Shown piece by piece: positions 32,491 through 41,985 of a DNA stretch of 64,000 nucleotides. The notes beneath the pieces were generated by a model. It made no database searches. It saw only the letters and a list, made by a program, of their open reading frames with translations, and was not told the DNA's origin. The DNA comes from an uncultured Candidatus Melainabacteria bacterium (GTDB lineage: Bacteria > Cyanobacteriota > Vampirovibrionia > Gastranaerophilales > Gastranaerophilaceae). The translations under genes and the position numbers were made by a program. Every line of letters starts with the position of its first letter. Position 1 is the stretch's first letter. Where the stretch lies: the NCBI GenBank assembly GCA_934718135.1, contig CAKUZW010000001.1:434001-498000 (forward strand), read 5' to 3'.

Positions 32491-33333
32491 TTGCGTGAAA
32501 GATTGCCTGAATTTTTAAAAAGACCGATTATTGATACAGATAAGACAAGAGAAGTTCGTAAAATTTTAAAGACGAATTGTTTGAACACGGTCTGCGAAGG
32601 GGCAAGATGTCCTAATAAAAACGAATGTTACACCAAACATACAGCTACATTTTTGATTATGGGAAATGTTTGCACTAGAAATTGCAGATATTGTAACATT
32701 TCTTGTCAAAAACCGGAACCTTTGGATAAAGAGGAACCAGTACGAGTAGCAAATGCCGTTAAAGATTTAGGGTTAAAATACGCTGTTATAACTTCTGTAA
32801 CCAGAGATGATTTACCCGATGGCGGAGCTGAACATTTTGCAAAATGTATTTATGAAATTCGAAAAATTTCTCCAAATACAAAAATCGAAATTTTAACTCC
32901 GGATTTTAAAGGTAATGAAGAGTCTCTAAAGACTATAATAAAAGCTCATCCAGATGTTTTTAATCATAATATCGAAACAGTTAGAGATATTTTCAAGACT
33001 GCAAGACCTCAGGGAAATTATGACACTTCTATTAAAGTTTTAAAATATATAAAAGAAAATTCCGATATCAAAACAAAATCAGGTTTTATGATTGGTTTAG
33101 GGGAAACAATTGACCAAATTGGAGAAACAATTACCGATTTATATAATATTAATTGCGATATTTTGACAATTGGGCAATATATTCAGCCATCAAAAGAACA
33201 TCTTCCGGTTGCAAAATATTACAAACCGGAAGAGTATGAAAACTTGAAAGAACTTGCAAAAACAATTGGAATAAAACATTTCCAAATAGGGCCTCTTGTT
33301 AGAAGTTCATATAATGCTGCAAGCTTAGTTTAA
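32491..33333 (+). CDS. lipA: Lipoyl synthase
   Basis: 280 residues, starting at TTG (32491) with AAAAGGGG 8 nt upstream. Auxiliary cluster motif CLNTVCEGARCPNKNEC, radical-SAM motif CTRNCRYCNISC, and the C-terminal GPLVRSSYNA serine/arginine segment. It inserts two sulfurs into octanoyl groups on lipoyl domains using S-adenosylmethionine. No lipB is adjacent. It works with the E3 enzyme encoded at 28784. Confidence 0.94.
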   Translation: MRERLPEFLKRPIIDTDKTREVRKILKTNCLNTVCEGARCPNKNECYTKHTATFLIMGNVCTRNCRYCNISCQKPEPLDKEEPVRVANAVKDLGLKYAVITSVTRDDLPDGGAEHFAKCIYEIRKISPNTKIEILTPDFKGNEESLKTIIKAHPDVFNHNIETVRDIFKTARPQGNYDTSIKVLKYIKENSDIKTKSGFMIGLGETIDQIGETITDLYNINCDILTIGQYIQPSKEHLPVAKYYKPEEYENLKELAKTIGIKHFQIGPLVRSSYNAASLV

Positions 33334-33347
33334 TTTATTTATTCTAA

Positions 33348-34544
33348 TTAAATAATTTGAAAACCTAAATCTTTGATTTGCACCCAATCTCCGGTAGAAA
33401 CATTTACAGGTTCATTAATTCGTTTCCCATTAACTAAAATTAAATCACTTGTCGGAGAAATTACATAACCATGCGAAGTTGGAATAAAACTTCCCGCATT
33501 TGTATTTATTTTGGCTTTATTTGTTAAATAAAAATATATATTTCTAACCTTACTTTTCGGATTTAAGTATTTTTGAACAATTTTATCAGGATCTTTTGGA
33601 TTTGTTATTCTATATCCAAAAGTTTGAGGAACAAGAAGTTTATCTGGATTAGAAATATCAAATACATTTCTGTGCATTGCATCAAATAAGTAAGTTTTTT
33701 TATTTTTAGTAATTATTTCATTCCAAGCATGCCCGCCTTTACCATAGTAACCTTGAACAAGTCTTGTTTTTAGTCCTATTTCATCACCAAGAATTTTTGT
33801 TAATAAGCTTCGATGCCTACAAACTCCTGCACCGCTATTTATAATATCTCCAAATAAGACTTCTACTTGATTTGAAGAATCCATGTTAGCTACGAGTTTT
33901 TCTGTTGCAGAACCTGATTTTTCAACGGAAAATACTTCATCAACAAATTTCATTAATTCATTGATTTTGCTTTCTTCCGAAAGATTTTTTCCTTGAATTC
34001 TATTTTTGAATGCTCCAATTGTTTTATTTAATTTTTGGTCAAGATTTCTATCTACAACTATTATTTCTTGATTTCCGTTTCTAAATCTTGAGATATTCCT
34101 TCCTGTAGAATCAAATCTAGCATCCGCCCCACAATATCTAAATCCGTTCGGGATTTTGTCATTCTCTGTTATTATATTTTTTGCCAATTCATTACTCTGT
34201 GCAATTGCTTGCGGAGTACGAGGATAAGTACCTGCAGGTACAGTATGCGGTTTTGAATATGTTTTATTTTTTATATGCTCTAAAAAATCTAAGTCCGCTG
34301 AACCATGCACTCTTTGAGTTACATTGATTTCACCATTTGAAGAAAAATTAAATAAATAATCTTTAATCTTTCTATCATTATACAAATTTAACATTTTAAC
34401 TCTTTTAGAGGTTAAATTTATTTCAGGCAAAACCTGTTCTCCGCATAATGAAATAGGAGACGGTTTATGGATAGTTTTTGAAACCGTTTTGAGAGATTTC
34501 CCCAAAACACTATTTATTTCATTCAAACCTAATCGTGTAATCAT
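33348..34544 (-). CDS. Transglutaminase-like (EDR1-type) cysteine protease-fold protein
   Basis: 398 residues, no signal peptide. The core GAGVCRHRSLLTKILGDEIGLKTRLVQGYYGKGGHAWNEI...YLFDAMH gives a Cys242-His272-Asp288 triad in the order and spacing of transglutaminase-like domains, especially the EDR1 type. The C-terminal ~70 residues form a separate small domain (SHGYVISPTSDLILVNGKRINEPVNVSTGDWVQIKDL), possibly FHA- or beta-sandwich-like. The N-terminal ~100 residues are unrecognised. It is a candidate protease or transferase with an unknown target. Ends 15 bp from the convergent lipA. Confidence 0.65.
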   Translation of the reverse strand: MITRLGLNEINSVLGKSLKTVSKTIHKPSPISLCGEQVLPEINLTSKRVKMLNLYNDRKIKDYLFNFSSNGEINVTQRVHGSADLDFLEHIKNKTYSKPHTVPAGTYPRTPQAIAQSNELAKNIITENDKIPNGFRYCGADARFDSTGRNISRFRNGNQEIIVVDRNLDQKLNKTIGAFKNRIQGKNLSEESKINELMKFVDEVFSVEKSGSATEKLVANMDSSNQVEVLFGDIINSGAGVCRHRSLLTKILGDEIGLKTRLVQGYYGKGGHAWNEIITKNKKTYLFDAMHRNVFDISNPDKLLVPQTFGYRITNPKDPDKIVQKYLNPKSKVRNIYFYLTNKAKINTNAGSFIPTSHGYVISPTSDLILVNGKRINEPVNVSTGDWVQIKDLGFQII

Positions 34545-34785
34545 TTTCCCTTACCTTATATTATTATAAACTATATGCAATTGAAAAAATTGCCTAATTT
34601 TCAAAATTTTGTAATAAATTCAAACATTTTGAAAAGCAAAACTAATCAAATAAATATTTTTGCAATCCATTTTTTGAATGATTATTTCTATTCTTCTTTT
34701 TAATATTGTATATATACGGTCATGTTAAAGAACCGAAATTAAATTATTAAATATACATTTACTTATACAAGGAGTCATTTTTTAT

Positions 34786-35523
34786 ATGAAGAAAATAGTT
34801 TTCTTAGGACTATTGTCTGCGTTTTTGTTATTCTCAAATTTTGCAATGGCAGATGAGCCATGTTCTCTAGATAAATTAACACTAAACACAGGAACAGAAA
34901 TTGTTGCTGCATACAATTGTCTAAAATCTAAAGATTTAGAAGTTTTTAAACTAAATAAAAATCAAAAATTTTATGTTCGTTCGCTACAGCCAATGTCATC
35001 TGACACTCCGGTTGGTTCAATAATTGATTTTGAAACACCTCAAAATGTTTCGATTTTCCCTGATGCTGCTCCTTCAAAAGTCACTTTCACAGGTGAAATA
35101 ATCGAAAACAAACCTCCTCGTTTGGTTGGAAGAAGTAGCACACTTAAACTTGCAATAAATAAGATTAAAGTTGATAAAATAACTTATCCTGCTGAAGCAT
35201 ACATCACTAAAATGGGTAAAAAGAACGTTATGGCAGGAGTTTTGGCAGGGGTGCCAATCTATAAAGACAACTTAACTCAAACGGCAAATAACGGAACAAT
35301 TACGATTGATAAGGTTTATAAAGATCCATGCAAATATACTTGTGATAGCGTTGTTACTCCGGCACGACCTTTCTATTATTTGGGTGGAGCAATATTGCAG
35401 TTGGCGGATTTGTTTGTAGCCCCTGTTATTTGCGTTTTTAAAAGAGGTGAAGAAATTAATATCCCTCAATATACCGCTTTTGAAATAAAATTGGATGATG
35501 ATATTTCTCTTTTAAAATTATAG
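34786..35523 (+). CDS. Exported protein of unknown function
   Basis: 245 residues. Clear signal peptide KKIVFLGLLSAFLLFSNFAMA with cleavage before DEPCSL at about residue 23. The mature part is beta-rich, with lone Cys residues (CSLDKL, YNCLKS, DPCKYTCDS) that could form disulfides. No family recognised. An AGGAGT sits 10 nt before the ATG. The 3' end overlaps the convergent etfA by 6 bp. Confidence 0.7.
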   Translation: MKKIVFLGLLSAFLLFSNFAMADEPCSLDKLTLNTGTEIVAAYNCLKSKDLEVFKLNKNQKFYVRSLQPMSSDTPVGSIIDFETPQNVSIFPDAAPSKVTFTGEIIENKPPRLVGRSSTLKLAINKIKVDKITYPAEAYITKMGKKNVMAGVLAGVPIYKDNLTQTANNGTITIDKVYKDPCKYTCDSVVTPARPFYYLGGAILQLADLFVAPVICVFKRGEEINIPQYTAFEIKLDDDISLLKL

Positions 35524-36525
35524 ATTTTTATATTTTTCGGTTAATTTTGGAAGAATTTCAAAAGCATCTCCAACAATTCCGCAATCCGCAATTTCAAATA
35601 TCGGAGCGGTTTCATCATTATTTATCGCAATTATATAATCTGAACCGTTCATTCCGACAGTATGTTGAATTGCCCCTGATATTCCGCAAGCAATATAAAC
35701 TTTAGGATGAACTGTTTTACCTGTTTGACCAACTTGAATAGATACAGGAGCAAGTCCCATTTCTACGGCACCTCTTGTCGCTCCGACAGTTGCACCGATA
35801 GAAGATGCAAAATCTCGCAGAATTTTAAAACCTTGTTCGTTTTTAAGTCCTTTTCCGCCTGAAACAATTACATCTGCAGAATCTAAGTCGTTTAACCAAT
35901 TATCTACATTTTTTTTGAAATCAATAATTTCAACATGGTTTTTCATATAAGAAATATTCACAGGGCATGAAACAAATTCTGTTTCAACCTTTCCACAATT
36001 TGCATCTACTTTAAATACATTTGGTCTGACAGTTGCCATTTGCGGATAAGTTTTGCACAAAATAGTTGCCATCAATTGACCGCCAAAAGTAGGACGAGTT
36101 GCCGCAAGTTTTCCGTTCTCATTGATATCTAAACCGGTACAATCAGCCGTTAACCCTGTTGATAGGGCACTTGCAACTCTTGGAGCTAAATCTCTACCTT
36201 GATTTGTTGCTCCAATCAGCAAAATTTCAGGCTTAACAACTCCAACCAAATCAACTAACAATTTTGAATAATATTCGGTTGAATAATTTTTAAAAGTCTC
36301 ATCCTCAAAATAGAAAACCTTATTAACTCCCATATTTTGAAACGCTTCTTTATAAGAGTCTATCAAATTTGGCGTTGTAAAAATAACCGCATTAACTTCG
36401 ACATCATTAAGTTTTGAAGCAAGTTCTTTTGCTTTAGTCAAAAGCTCAAAAAATACAGTGTGAATGTATTTTTCATGAGTTAATTGAGCATAGATTAAAA
36501 TTCCTGAATTATTTTCATTCGGCAT
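35518..36525 (-). CDS. etfA: Electron transfer flavoprotein, alpha subunit
   Basis: 335 residues. The C-terminal FAD domain carries SGGKGLK, GATRGAVEMGLAPVSIQVGQTGKTVHPKVYIACGISGAIQHTVGM and AINNDETAPIFEIADCGIVGD, the conserved ETF-alpha signature. The N-terminal domain has LLIGATNQGRDLAPRVASALSTGLTADCTGL. With EtfB it carries electrons between flavin dehydrogenases and a partner. Start overlaps the end of etfB by 11 bp. Confidence 0.93.
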   Translation of the reverse strand: MPNENNSGILIYAQLTHEKYIHTVFFELLTKAKELASKLNDVEVNAVIFTTPNLIDSYKEAFQNMGVNKVFYFEDETFKNYSTEYYSKLLVDLVGVVKPEILLIGATNQGRDLAPRVASALSTGLTADCTGLDINENGKLAATRPTFGGQLMATILCKTYPQMATVRPNVFKVDANCGKVETEFVSCPVNISYMKNHVEIIDFKKNVDNWLNDLDSADVIVSGGKGLKNEQGFKILRDFASSIGATVGATRGAVEMGLAPVSIQVGQTGKTVHPKVYIACGISGAIQHTVGMNGSDYIIAINNDETAPIFEIADCGIVGDAFEILPKLTEKYKNL

Positions 36526-37315
36526 TTTTTATTACTCCTAATTCTTGGAATTTTTCATCCAGTAATTTAACACTATCGTCCACATTCATTTTGAATTTTT
36601 GAGCATTGTGGGTTGAAATATTTCTAAATGCCTTGCTGACAAATGTCGGAGAACCTTTAATTCCTGTTTTTTCCGGAACCAAACCGATATCTGTCATTGA
36701 TAAAACTTTTATTTCTTTTTTAAAGGCAGATTTTATCCCATTAATTTTAGGCCTTGTAGGTTCAAAAGTGTCCTGCATAACGCAAATTAAAGCAGGTAAC
36801 GAAACTTTCACCGTTTCAATCCCTTCTTCATCCTCTTTAGTTAATTTAAGTTTGTTTTTTTCAAAATCGAGAAACTCTTTGACATAAGTAACTTGAGGAA
36901 TATCAAGGAAATTTGCAACATTTGGACCGGTTTGAGCGGTATCGCCGTCAACCGCAAATTGTCCGCAAATTATTAAATCAAAATCAGGAAGAGCTGTTCT
37001 TATTGCTCTTGAGATAGTCAAACCTGTAGCATAAGTATCAGAACCTGCAAATTTCTTATCTGAAATCAAAACGCCTTCATCACAACCGATAGCTAACAAT
37101 TTTCTCAACATGGACTCTGCCTGACCAGGTCCCATTGTGAAAACTGTTATTGTTGTATTTTCAACTTTTGATTTGATTTTGAGAGCCAGTTCTGTTGCAT
37201 AAACATCATAAGGGTTGATAACACTTTCAACCCCTTCTCTTTGGATTGTATTATTTTCAGTCCACCGAATATCAGTTGTATCAGGGACTTGTTTTACACA
37301 TAATGCAATTTTCAT
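36515..37315 (-). CDS. etfB: Electron transfer flavoprotein, beta subunit
   Basis: 266 residues. IALCVKQVPDTTDIRW at the start, INPYDVYATELALKIK, ICGQFAVDGDTAQTGPNVANFLDIPQVTYV (nucleotide-binding) and ALICVMQDTFEPTRPKINGIKSAFKKEI. Forms a heterodimer with EtfA. The small Cys protein gene lies 12 bp upstream. Whether this Etf is of the bifurcating type cannot be decided by eye. Confidence 0.93.
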   Translation of the reverse strand: MKIALCVKQVPDTTDIRWTENNTIQREGVESVINPYDVYATELALKIKSKVENTTITVFTMGPGQAESMLRKLLAIGCDEGVLISDKKFAGSDTYATGLTISRAIRTALPDFDLIICGQFAVDGDTAQTGPNVANFLDIPQVTYVKEFLDFEKNKLKLTKEDEEGIETVKVSLPALICVMQDTFEPTRPKINGIKSAFKKEIKVLSMTDIGLVPEKTGIKGSPTFVSKAFRNISTHNAQKFKMNVDDSVKLLDEKFQELGVIKNAE

Positions 37316-37327
37316 AATTTAAATTTG

Positions 37328-37513
37328 TTATTTAACTTTTTTAGCTGCACGTTGTTTTAGATTAGCTTCAAGTAAAGCATTGTATGCAAGCAAATACATT
37401 GAACATTTTTGAACACTTGGGACATACCAAGCACATTTAGTTTGGCTACATACCATATCAATACCTGAACCGATACTAACTAACGGACAAACCGGAATAT
37501 CGTTTTTACCCAT
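37328..37513 (-). CDS. Small four-cysteine protein between etfB and the NfnA-like gene
   Basis: 61 residues: Cys at 9, 22, 27 and 37 (VCPLVSIGSG, MVCSQTKCAWYV, QKCSMYLL), a spacing that could bind an Fe-S cluster or zinc, and a basic tail. Too short for a ferredoxin of known type. It is tightly packed between etfB and the FAD/NAD-binding subunit, so an electron-transfer role is likely (inferred). The ATG follows AGGAGATTAAGATT. Confidence 0.6.
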   Translation of the reverse strand: MGKNDIPVCPLVSIGSGIDMVCSQTKCAWYVPSVQKCSMYLLAYNALLEANLKQRAAKKVK

Positions 37514-37525
37514 AATCTTAATCTC

Positions 37526-38368
37526 CTACACTTTTTCAGCTTGTTTTAATAAGTTGCAACTTTCACAACGTTTACGTTCTTGGTCTTTATAAATTCTTGT
37601 TCTATTGATAACTTCATCAAAATCAATTTTGTGAGCATCAAAATCAGGTCCGTCAACGCAAGCAAATTTTGTTTCCCCACCAACAGTAACTCTGCATGCT
37701 CCACACATACCTGTACCGTCAACCATAATAGGATTCATACTTGCTTCTGTATAAATACCTTTATCTTTAGTCAAATTTGCAACAGCTCTCATCATTGGCA
37801 TAGGACCTACTGCAATAACGTAATCAACTTTTTCTCTATCAATAATATCTTGCAATACAGTTGTACCAAAACCTTTGATACCGTAAGAACCATCATCTGT
37901 TGTTAAAAATAATTCTGTACAAGCTTCTTTCATTTTATCTTCCCAGAATAACAAATCTTTAGTTCTAGCACCTGCAATCATGTAAACTTTATTTCCTGCT
38001 TCTTTTAAAGCTTTAGAAATTAAATAGCATGGAGCAGCTCCATAACCACCGGCAACACAAACTGCTGTACCATAGTTTTTAATATCAGTCGGTTTTCCTA
38101 AAGGTCCAACAATATCTAAAAGTTCATCTCCAACTTCAAGTTGAGCAAGTTTTTTAGTTGTATAACCAACAGCCATAAATACAATTGTTAAGTGACCGGT
38201 TGATTTATCAACGTCAGCAATAGTTAAAGGAACTCTTTCTCCTTCTTCTTCAACTCTAAATATAATAAATTGTCCTGCTTTTGCGTTTCTTACAACGTAA
38301 GGTGCATCAATAGTAATTTCGTATTGGTTTGGACAAATTTCTTTCTTTGATAAAATTTTATATCCCAT
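37526..38368 (-). CDS. NfnA/SudB-like FAD- and [2Fe-2S]-containing NAD(P)-binding subunit
   Basis: 280 residues from the ATG at 38368, which has AAGGAGAG upstream. Ferredoxin-reductase layout: FAD domain (GQFIIFRVEEEGERVPLTIAD), NAD domain (AVCVAGGYGAAPCYLISKAL; VGPMPMMRAVANLTK) and the C-terminal [2Fe-2S] Cys set DGTGMCGACRVTVGGETKFACVDGP. This is the small subunit of NADH-dependent ferredoxin:NADP oxidoreductase or sulfide dehydrogenase. An extra Cys pair near the end (KRCESCNLL) may hold another centre. The large subunit (NfnB/SudA) is not next to it; etfBA are instead. Confidence 0.85.
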   Translation of the reverse strand: MGYKILSKKEICPNQYEITIDAPYVVRNAKAGQFIIFRVEEEGERVPLTIADVDKSTGHLTIVFMAVGYTTKKLAQLEVGDELLDIVGPLGKPTDIKNYGTAVCVAGGYGAAPCYLISKALKEAGNKVYMIAGARTKDLLFWEDKMKEACTELFLTTDDGSYGIKGFGTTVLQDIIDREKVDYVIAVGPMPMMRAVANLTKDKGIYTEASMNPIMVDGTGMCGACRVTVGGETKFACVDGPDFDAHKIDFDEVINRTRIYKDQERKRCESCNLLKQAEKV

Positions 38369-38446
38369 AGTTCTCTCCTTATAACAATTTTTAATAAAAT
38401 TATACAACAAATAGATTTATTTGAAAAGATTGTAAAGTGGATAATT

Positions 38447-39835
38447 TTACTTATTATAATTTCTGATTAAATCCCTCAACCTTATTACAACCTTGAAAAG
38501 TTCTACCGAATGAGATGCTTTAATGAAGATATAATCATCATTTTCAACCCAATTTAACAGTTCAGGCAGAAGCTCCTCTACCGATTGGTAATATTTACCA
38601 TTATATTTGTTTTGAATTTTATCCCAAAGAATTTTTATTTGTTCTCCGCAAAGAAGAACTCTTGTCGGCTTAATTTTGTCAATTTCTTGAGCCAAATCCA
38701 AATGTTGTTGAACAGTTTCCGGTCCGCCTTCAGCCATATCACCTAAAATAAGCATTTTGTTTTTATTCTGACCAAACATCTTATTAAATCCGTCCAGTGA
38801 AAACTTCATAGATAATGGATTTGCGTTAAAAGATTCATCAATCATTGTAATTTTTCTATTTTCATCAATGTTTCCGGATGTAACTTGACCTCTACCGACA
38901 ATTGAATTAAAGTTTCTTAATTTCTCTATTGCTGGCTCTATTGGTAAGCCAAGAGTATGCACTATAGCTAATACTATCGCTGCATCTAACAAAATGTGTT
39001 TTGGAGTTGGGGTATCAGAAAATTTGTATAATTTCCCGAATAAATTTATAGAATTCCACTCTCCAGTCAAAATTCTAACGTCAGACTCTTCATTTTCTCC
39101 AAATGTAATTACCCGTAAATTTTTCTTAGCAGCAGCCTTATAAATAACATCCTTATAAGTCATTTCATTATAAATTATTGCAGTTTTACCGATATCCATT
39201 GCAGTAAAAATTTTTGATTTTTGAATAGCTACATTGATTAAAGCTTGATGAGCTTTCAAATGTACAGGTGCAATATTTGTTACAACTGCAATATCTGGCT
39301 TGGTGAGGATTGAATTGAGCTCCATTCCGCCACCTAAAGATGTTTCATTTACCCAATATTTGCTATTTATATCATATAGAGTTAAATTCCAAGCAATTCC
39401 AAAATTTGTGTTTGCTTGATTTAAATTTGCACTAGCTCCATAACCGGATAAAACATCATAACACATTTTTGTTGTAGTTGTTTTACCGGAAGAGCCTGTT
39501 ATATCAATAACCGTACCTTTGTAATTACGTCTTATAAAAAAAGCAAGTCGAATAACAGTATCATTTATATTTTTAACTTCAATTATTGGATAATCATATT
39601 TTGAAAAATATTCATAATCATCTGTGATTAAAGCAGAAATTTTATCTTTCAATAACGGAATAAAAGACTCTAAAATCCCAATTTTTTCATCTTGTTTTCT
39701 AACAACTGCAATATTCCCAAAATCAAAATCCAAATGTGTAACTCTCACTCCATTTGCACTAAAATCTTCAGGAAAATTATAAAATTTTGCATCTTGTAAT
39801 GCAGTGTTTAAAACTTCTTTTGTCCAAAAATTCAT
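38447..39835 (-). CDS. murF: MurF-like UDP-MurNAc-tripeptide--D-Ala-D-Ala ligase
   Basis: 462 residues. Mur ligase layout: N-terminal UDP-binding domain, ATP P-loop ITGSSGKTTTTK near residue 113, NLNQANTNFGIAWNLTLYD, VVTNIAPVHLKAH, GRGQV and DESFNANPLSMKFSLDGF in the C-terminal half, as in MurF. It adds D-Ala-D-Ala to the peptidoglycan stem in the cytoplasm. It is close to alr's pathway but not linked. Start ATG 39835 has little Shine-Dalgarno. Isolated from the flotillin operon by a strong terminator. Confidence 0.88.
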   Translation of the reverse strand: MNFWTKEVLNTALQDAKFYNFPEDFSANGVRVTHLDFDFGNIAVVRKQDEKIGILESFIPLLKDKISALITDDYEYFSKYDYPIIEVKNINDTVIRLAFFIRRNYKGTVIDITGSSGKTTTTKMCYDVLSGYGASANLNQANTNFGIAWNLTLYDINSKYWVNETSLGGGMELNSILTKPDIAVVTNIAPVHLKAHQALINVAIQKSKIFTAMDIGKTAIIYNEMTYKDVIYKAAAKKNLRVITFGENEESDVRILTGEWNSINLFGKLYKFSDTPTPKHILLDAAIVLAIVHTLGLPIEPAIEKLRNFNSIVGRGQVTSGNIDENRKITMIDESFNANPLSMKFSLDGFNKMFGQNKNKMLILGDMAEGGPETVQQHLDLAQEIDKIKPTRVLLCGEQIKILWDKIQNKYNGKYYQSVEELLPELLNWVENDDYIFIKASHSVELFKVVIRLRDLIRNYNK

Positions 39836-39887
39836 AGGTTTATAATACCATTTTATATTATGTTTCGCAAGATATTATATAAAAAGA

Positions 39888-39922
39888 AGAAGGTCGGATT
39901 GGTTATGCCAATCCGACCTTCT
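39888..39922 (-). terminator. Terminator of the flotillin operon
   Basis: Perfect 15-bp stem AGAAGGTCGGATTGG / CCAATCCGACCTTCT with a 5-nt loop; on the minus strand it is followed by TCTTTTTATAT. Confidence 0.88.
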
Positions 39923-39943
39923 AATCTAAATAAATCAAAAACT

Positions 39944-41359
39944 TTATTCTGCTTTAGGAGCTTCTGTTGGGGTAACTTGTTTTGGAGTTTCAGCTCCTTC
40001 AACTTTACCCAAAATTTGAGGAAGTTCAATTCCTGCTTGACCTGCCAAATCGTGCATTGCAGGAAGAGATTTAATCAAATCTTTCATAAAGTTTGCTGTT
40101 GTAGAACCGTTAGCTGTACCTGTTCCACCATCCCAAACAGTGATTTTATCAAATTTGATATTTTTAATTGCATCAACTTGTTTTTCAACAATTTTTTCGA
40201 TTTTTTCAATCATTAAGAAGCTTGTAGCAATTTCCGGTCTGTTATTAGAAATTTTAACAAGGTCTTGATAACCTTTTGCTTTAGCTTCCAAAACCGCTTT
40301 AACACCTTCAGCTTCTGCAAAGTATTTAGCTTTAATTGCATCAGCTTCCCCAAGAGCGATACGTCTTGCTTTTTCAGCTTCCGCATCTGCTTGAACTTGA
40401 ACTTTAAGTTTTTCAACTTCTTGTCTTGCAAGTTCTTCTTTCTTCAATTTTGCTTCTTCTTGTTCTTTTTGAGCTAAAAGGACATCTCTTTGTGCATTTG
40501 CTTTTGCAACTTCACCTTCTCTGAATGCATCTGCCTGTTTAACGGCTAGAGTTGCGTTATATTCTGCGATGTTAGCTTTTGAAATGTTTTCACCTTCAAC
40601 TGCTTGTGCTTCAAGTTCTGCGGTTTTGATACGTTGTTCTCTATCCGCATTTGTTTTACCAATGAAGGTTTGTGCTGTTTGTTCTGCAACTTGAACTTCT
40701 TTTTCTTTATTTGCAGAAGCTTCACCGACTGCACCAAGTTTTTCTTGTTGTGCTACTTCAACTTTTGCTTTGTTGATTGCTTCTGCTGCTGCTTTTTTAC
40801 CAATCGCATCAATATATCCTGATTCATCTGTAATATCTTTGATGTTTACGTTGATAATTTCAAGACCGATTTTGTTAAGTTCGGTATTTACGTTTGCGTT
40901 GATTTGTTCTAAGAATTTTTCTCTGTCTTGGTTAATTTCTTCGATTGTAAGTGTAGCAATTGCCAAACGTAATTGACCTAAAATGATATCGCTTGCTTGA
41001 GTAATAACATCTTGTTTTGTCAATCCTAACAAACGTTCTGCAGCATTAATCATTATAGATGGGTCAGTTGATATACCAAAAGTAAATGTTGAAGGTACGG
41101 CAACACGAATATTTCCTTTTGACAATGCACCTTTAAGGTCAATATCTGTGGTCATCGGTTCAAGAGATAAAACTCCAAAATCCTGAATTAACGGGATAAT
41201 AAATGTACCGCCACCATGGACACATTTTGCGGTCTTTGTTCCGCCTGTTTTACCGTAAACTACAATAATTTTGTTTGATGGGCATCGTTTGTACTGATTT
41301 GCAATAAATGATAATATCGCAATAAGCACCAACGCACCTGCAATCATTAATCCAAACAT
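39944..41359 (-). CDS. floT: Flotillin-like SPFH-domain protein
   Basis: 471 residues. N-terminal hydrophobic anchor (LMIAGALVLIAILSFIA), SPFH/PHB domain (~30-190), then long Ala/Glu/Lys-rich coiled-coil repeats (EVQVAEQTAQTFIGKTNADREQRIKTAELEAQAVEGE..., ~200-390) and a Gly/Pro-rich tail. Flotillins scaffold ordered membrane microdomains. It lies 46 bp after an NfeD-like membrane protein, the usual partner. ATG follows AAGGAGAG. Confidence 0.9.
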   Translation of the reverse strand: MFGLMIAGALVLIAILSFIANQYKRCPSNKIIVVYGKTGGTKTAKCVHGGGTFIIPLIQDFGVLSLEPMTTDIDLKGALSKGNIRVAVPSTFTFGISTDPSIMINAAERLLGLTKQDVITQASDIILGQLRLAIATLTIEEINQDREKFLEQINANVNTELNKIGLEIINVNIKDITDESGYIDAIGKKAAAEAINKAKVEVAQQEKLGAVGEASANKEKEVQVAEQTAQTFIGKTNADREQRIKTAELEAQAVEGENISKANIAEYNATLAVKQADAFREGEVAKANAQRDVLLAQKEQEEAKLKKEELARQEVEKLKVQVQADAEAEKARRIALGEADAIKAKYFAEAEGVKAVLEAKAKGYQDLVKISNNRPEIATSFLMIEKIEKIVEKQVDAIKNIKFDKITVWDGGTGTANGSTTANFMKDLIKSLPAMHDLAGQAGIELPQILGKVEGAETPKQVTPTEAPKAE

Positions 41360-41405
41360 TTTTCTCTCCTTTTATTTCCTTGTGTAATAACTGATTGTTT
41401 TTTAT

Positions 41406-41981
41406 TTAATCTTCTTTTTTCGCAACTTTTTCAATATAAAGCATATCGTTATTTACTTTAACTGCTCTTATCAAATCGAATGCTTTAATATTTTCTTCTG
41501 TATTATTTGTTGCATTAACTACTGATAGTTGACCATTGATTTCTATTTCGATTTGTCCTTGACCATTTGGTTCAAAATTCGTGTAAGCTCTACCGACATG
41601 TTTTAGGGCTGTTGATTTGTCTTTTTTTACATTTTTTTCTAATTTTTTTACTGAAAATATTAAAAATGCAGTCACAAACATAAAAACTAACCCTACAAAA
41701 AATGCAAGTAAGAAATTACTCAAATGAGCAAAGCCAAATTGTTGAAGTCCTGCATAACCCATCCAACCAAAGCCCATAAAGAATGCAATAATTGCTTGAG
41801 ATGATAAAAAGTTGAAAGAAGTATCCGTATCAATTTCCATATTGAAATCAGAAAAAACTTCACTATCTCCACCTACAAAATTAAAAATTATAAGCTTTAG
41901 TACAAATAATATTGTTGAAAATAACGCAATATAATAATATACTTTCCAAATATTTTCTAAAGTTTCAGCTGGAATCGTCAT
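41406..41981 (-). CDS. NfeD/YqiJ-like membrane partner of flotillin
   Basis: 191 residues with about three membrane helices (VYYYIALFSTILFVLKLIIFNFV; AIIAFFMGFGWMGYAGLQQF; FLLAFFVGLVFMFVTAFLIFSV) and a C-terminal OB-like beta domain (VGRAYTNFEPNGQGQIEIEINGQLSVVNATNN...IRAVKVNNDMLYIEKV), the layout of YqiJ/NfeD proteins encoded with flotillins. It starts 4 bp after the end of rel. Assignment rests on topology plus context. Confidence 0.72.
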   Translation of the reverse strand: MTIPAETLENIWKVYYYIALFSTILFVLKLIIFNFVGGDSEVFSDFNMEIDTDTSFNFLSSQAIIAFFMGFGWMGYAGLQQFGFAHLSNFLLAFFVGLVFMFVTAFLIFSVKKLEKNVKKDKSTALKHVGRAYTNFEPNGQGQIEIEINGQLSVVNATNNTEENIKAFDLIRAVKVNNDMLYIEKVAKKED

Positions 41982-41985
41982 AATA

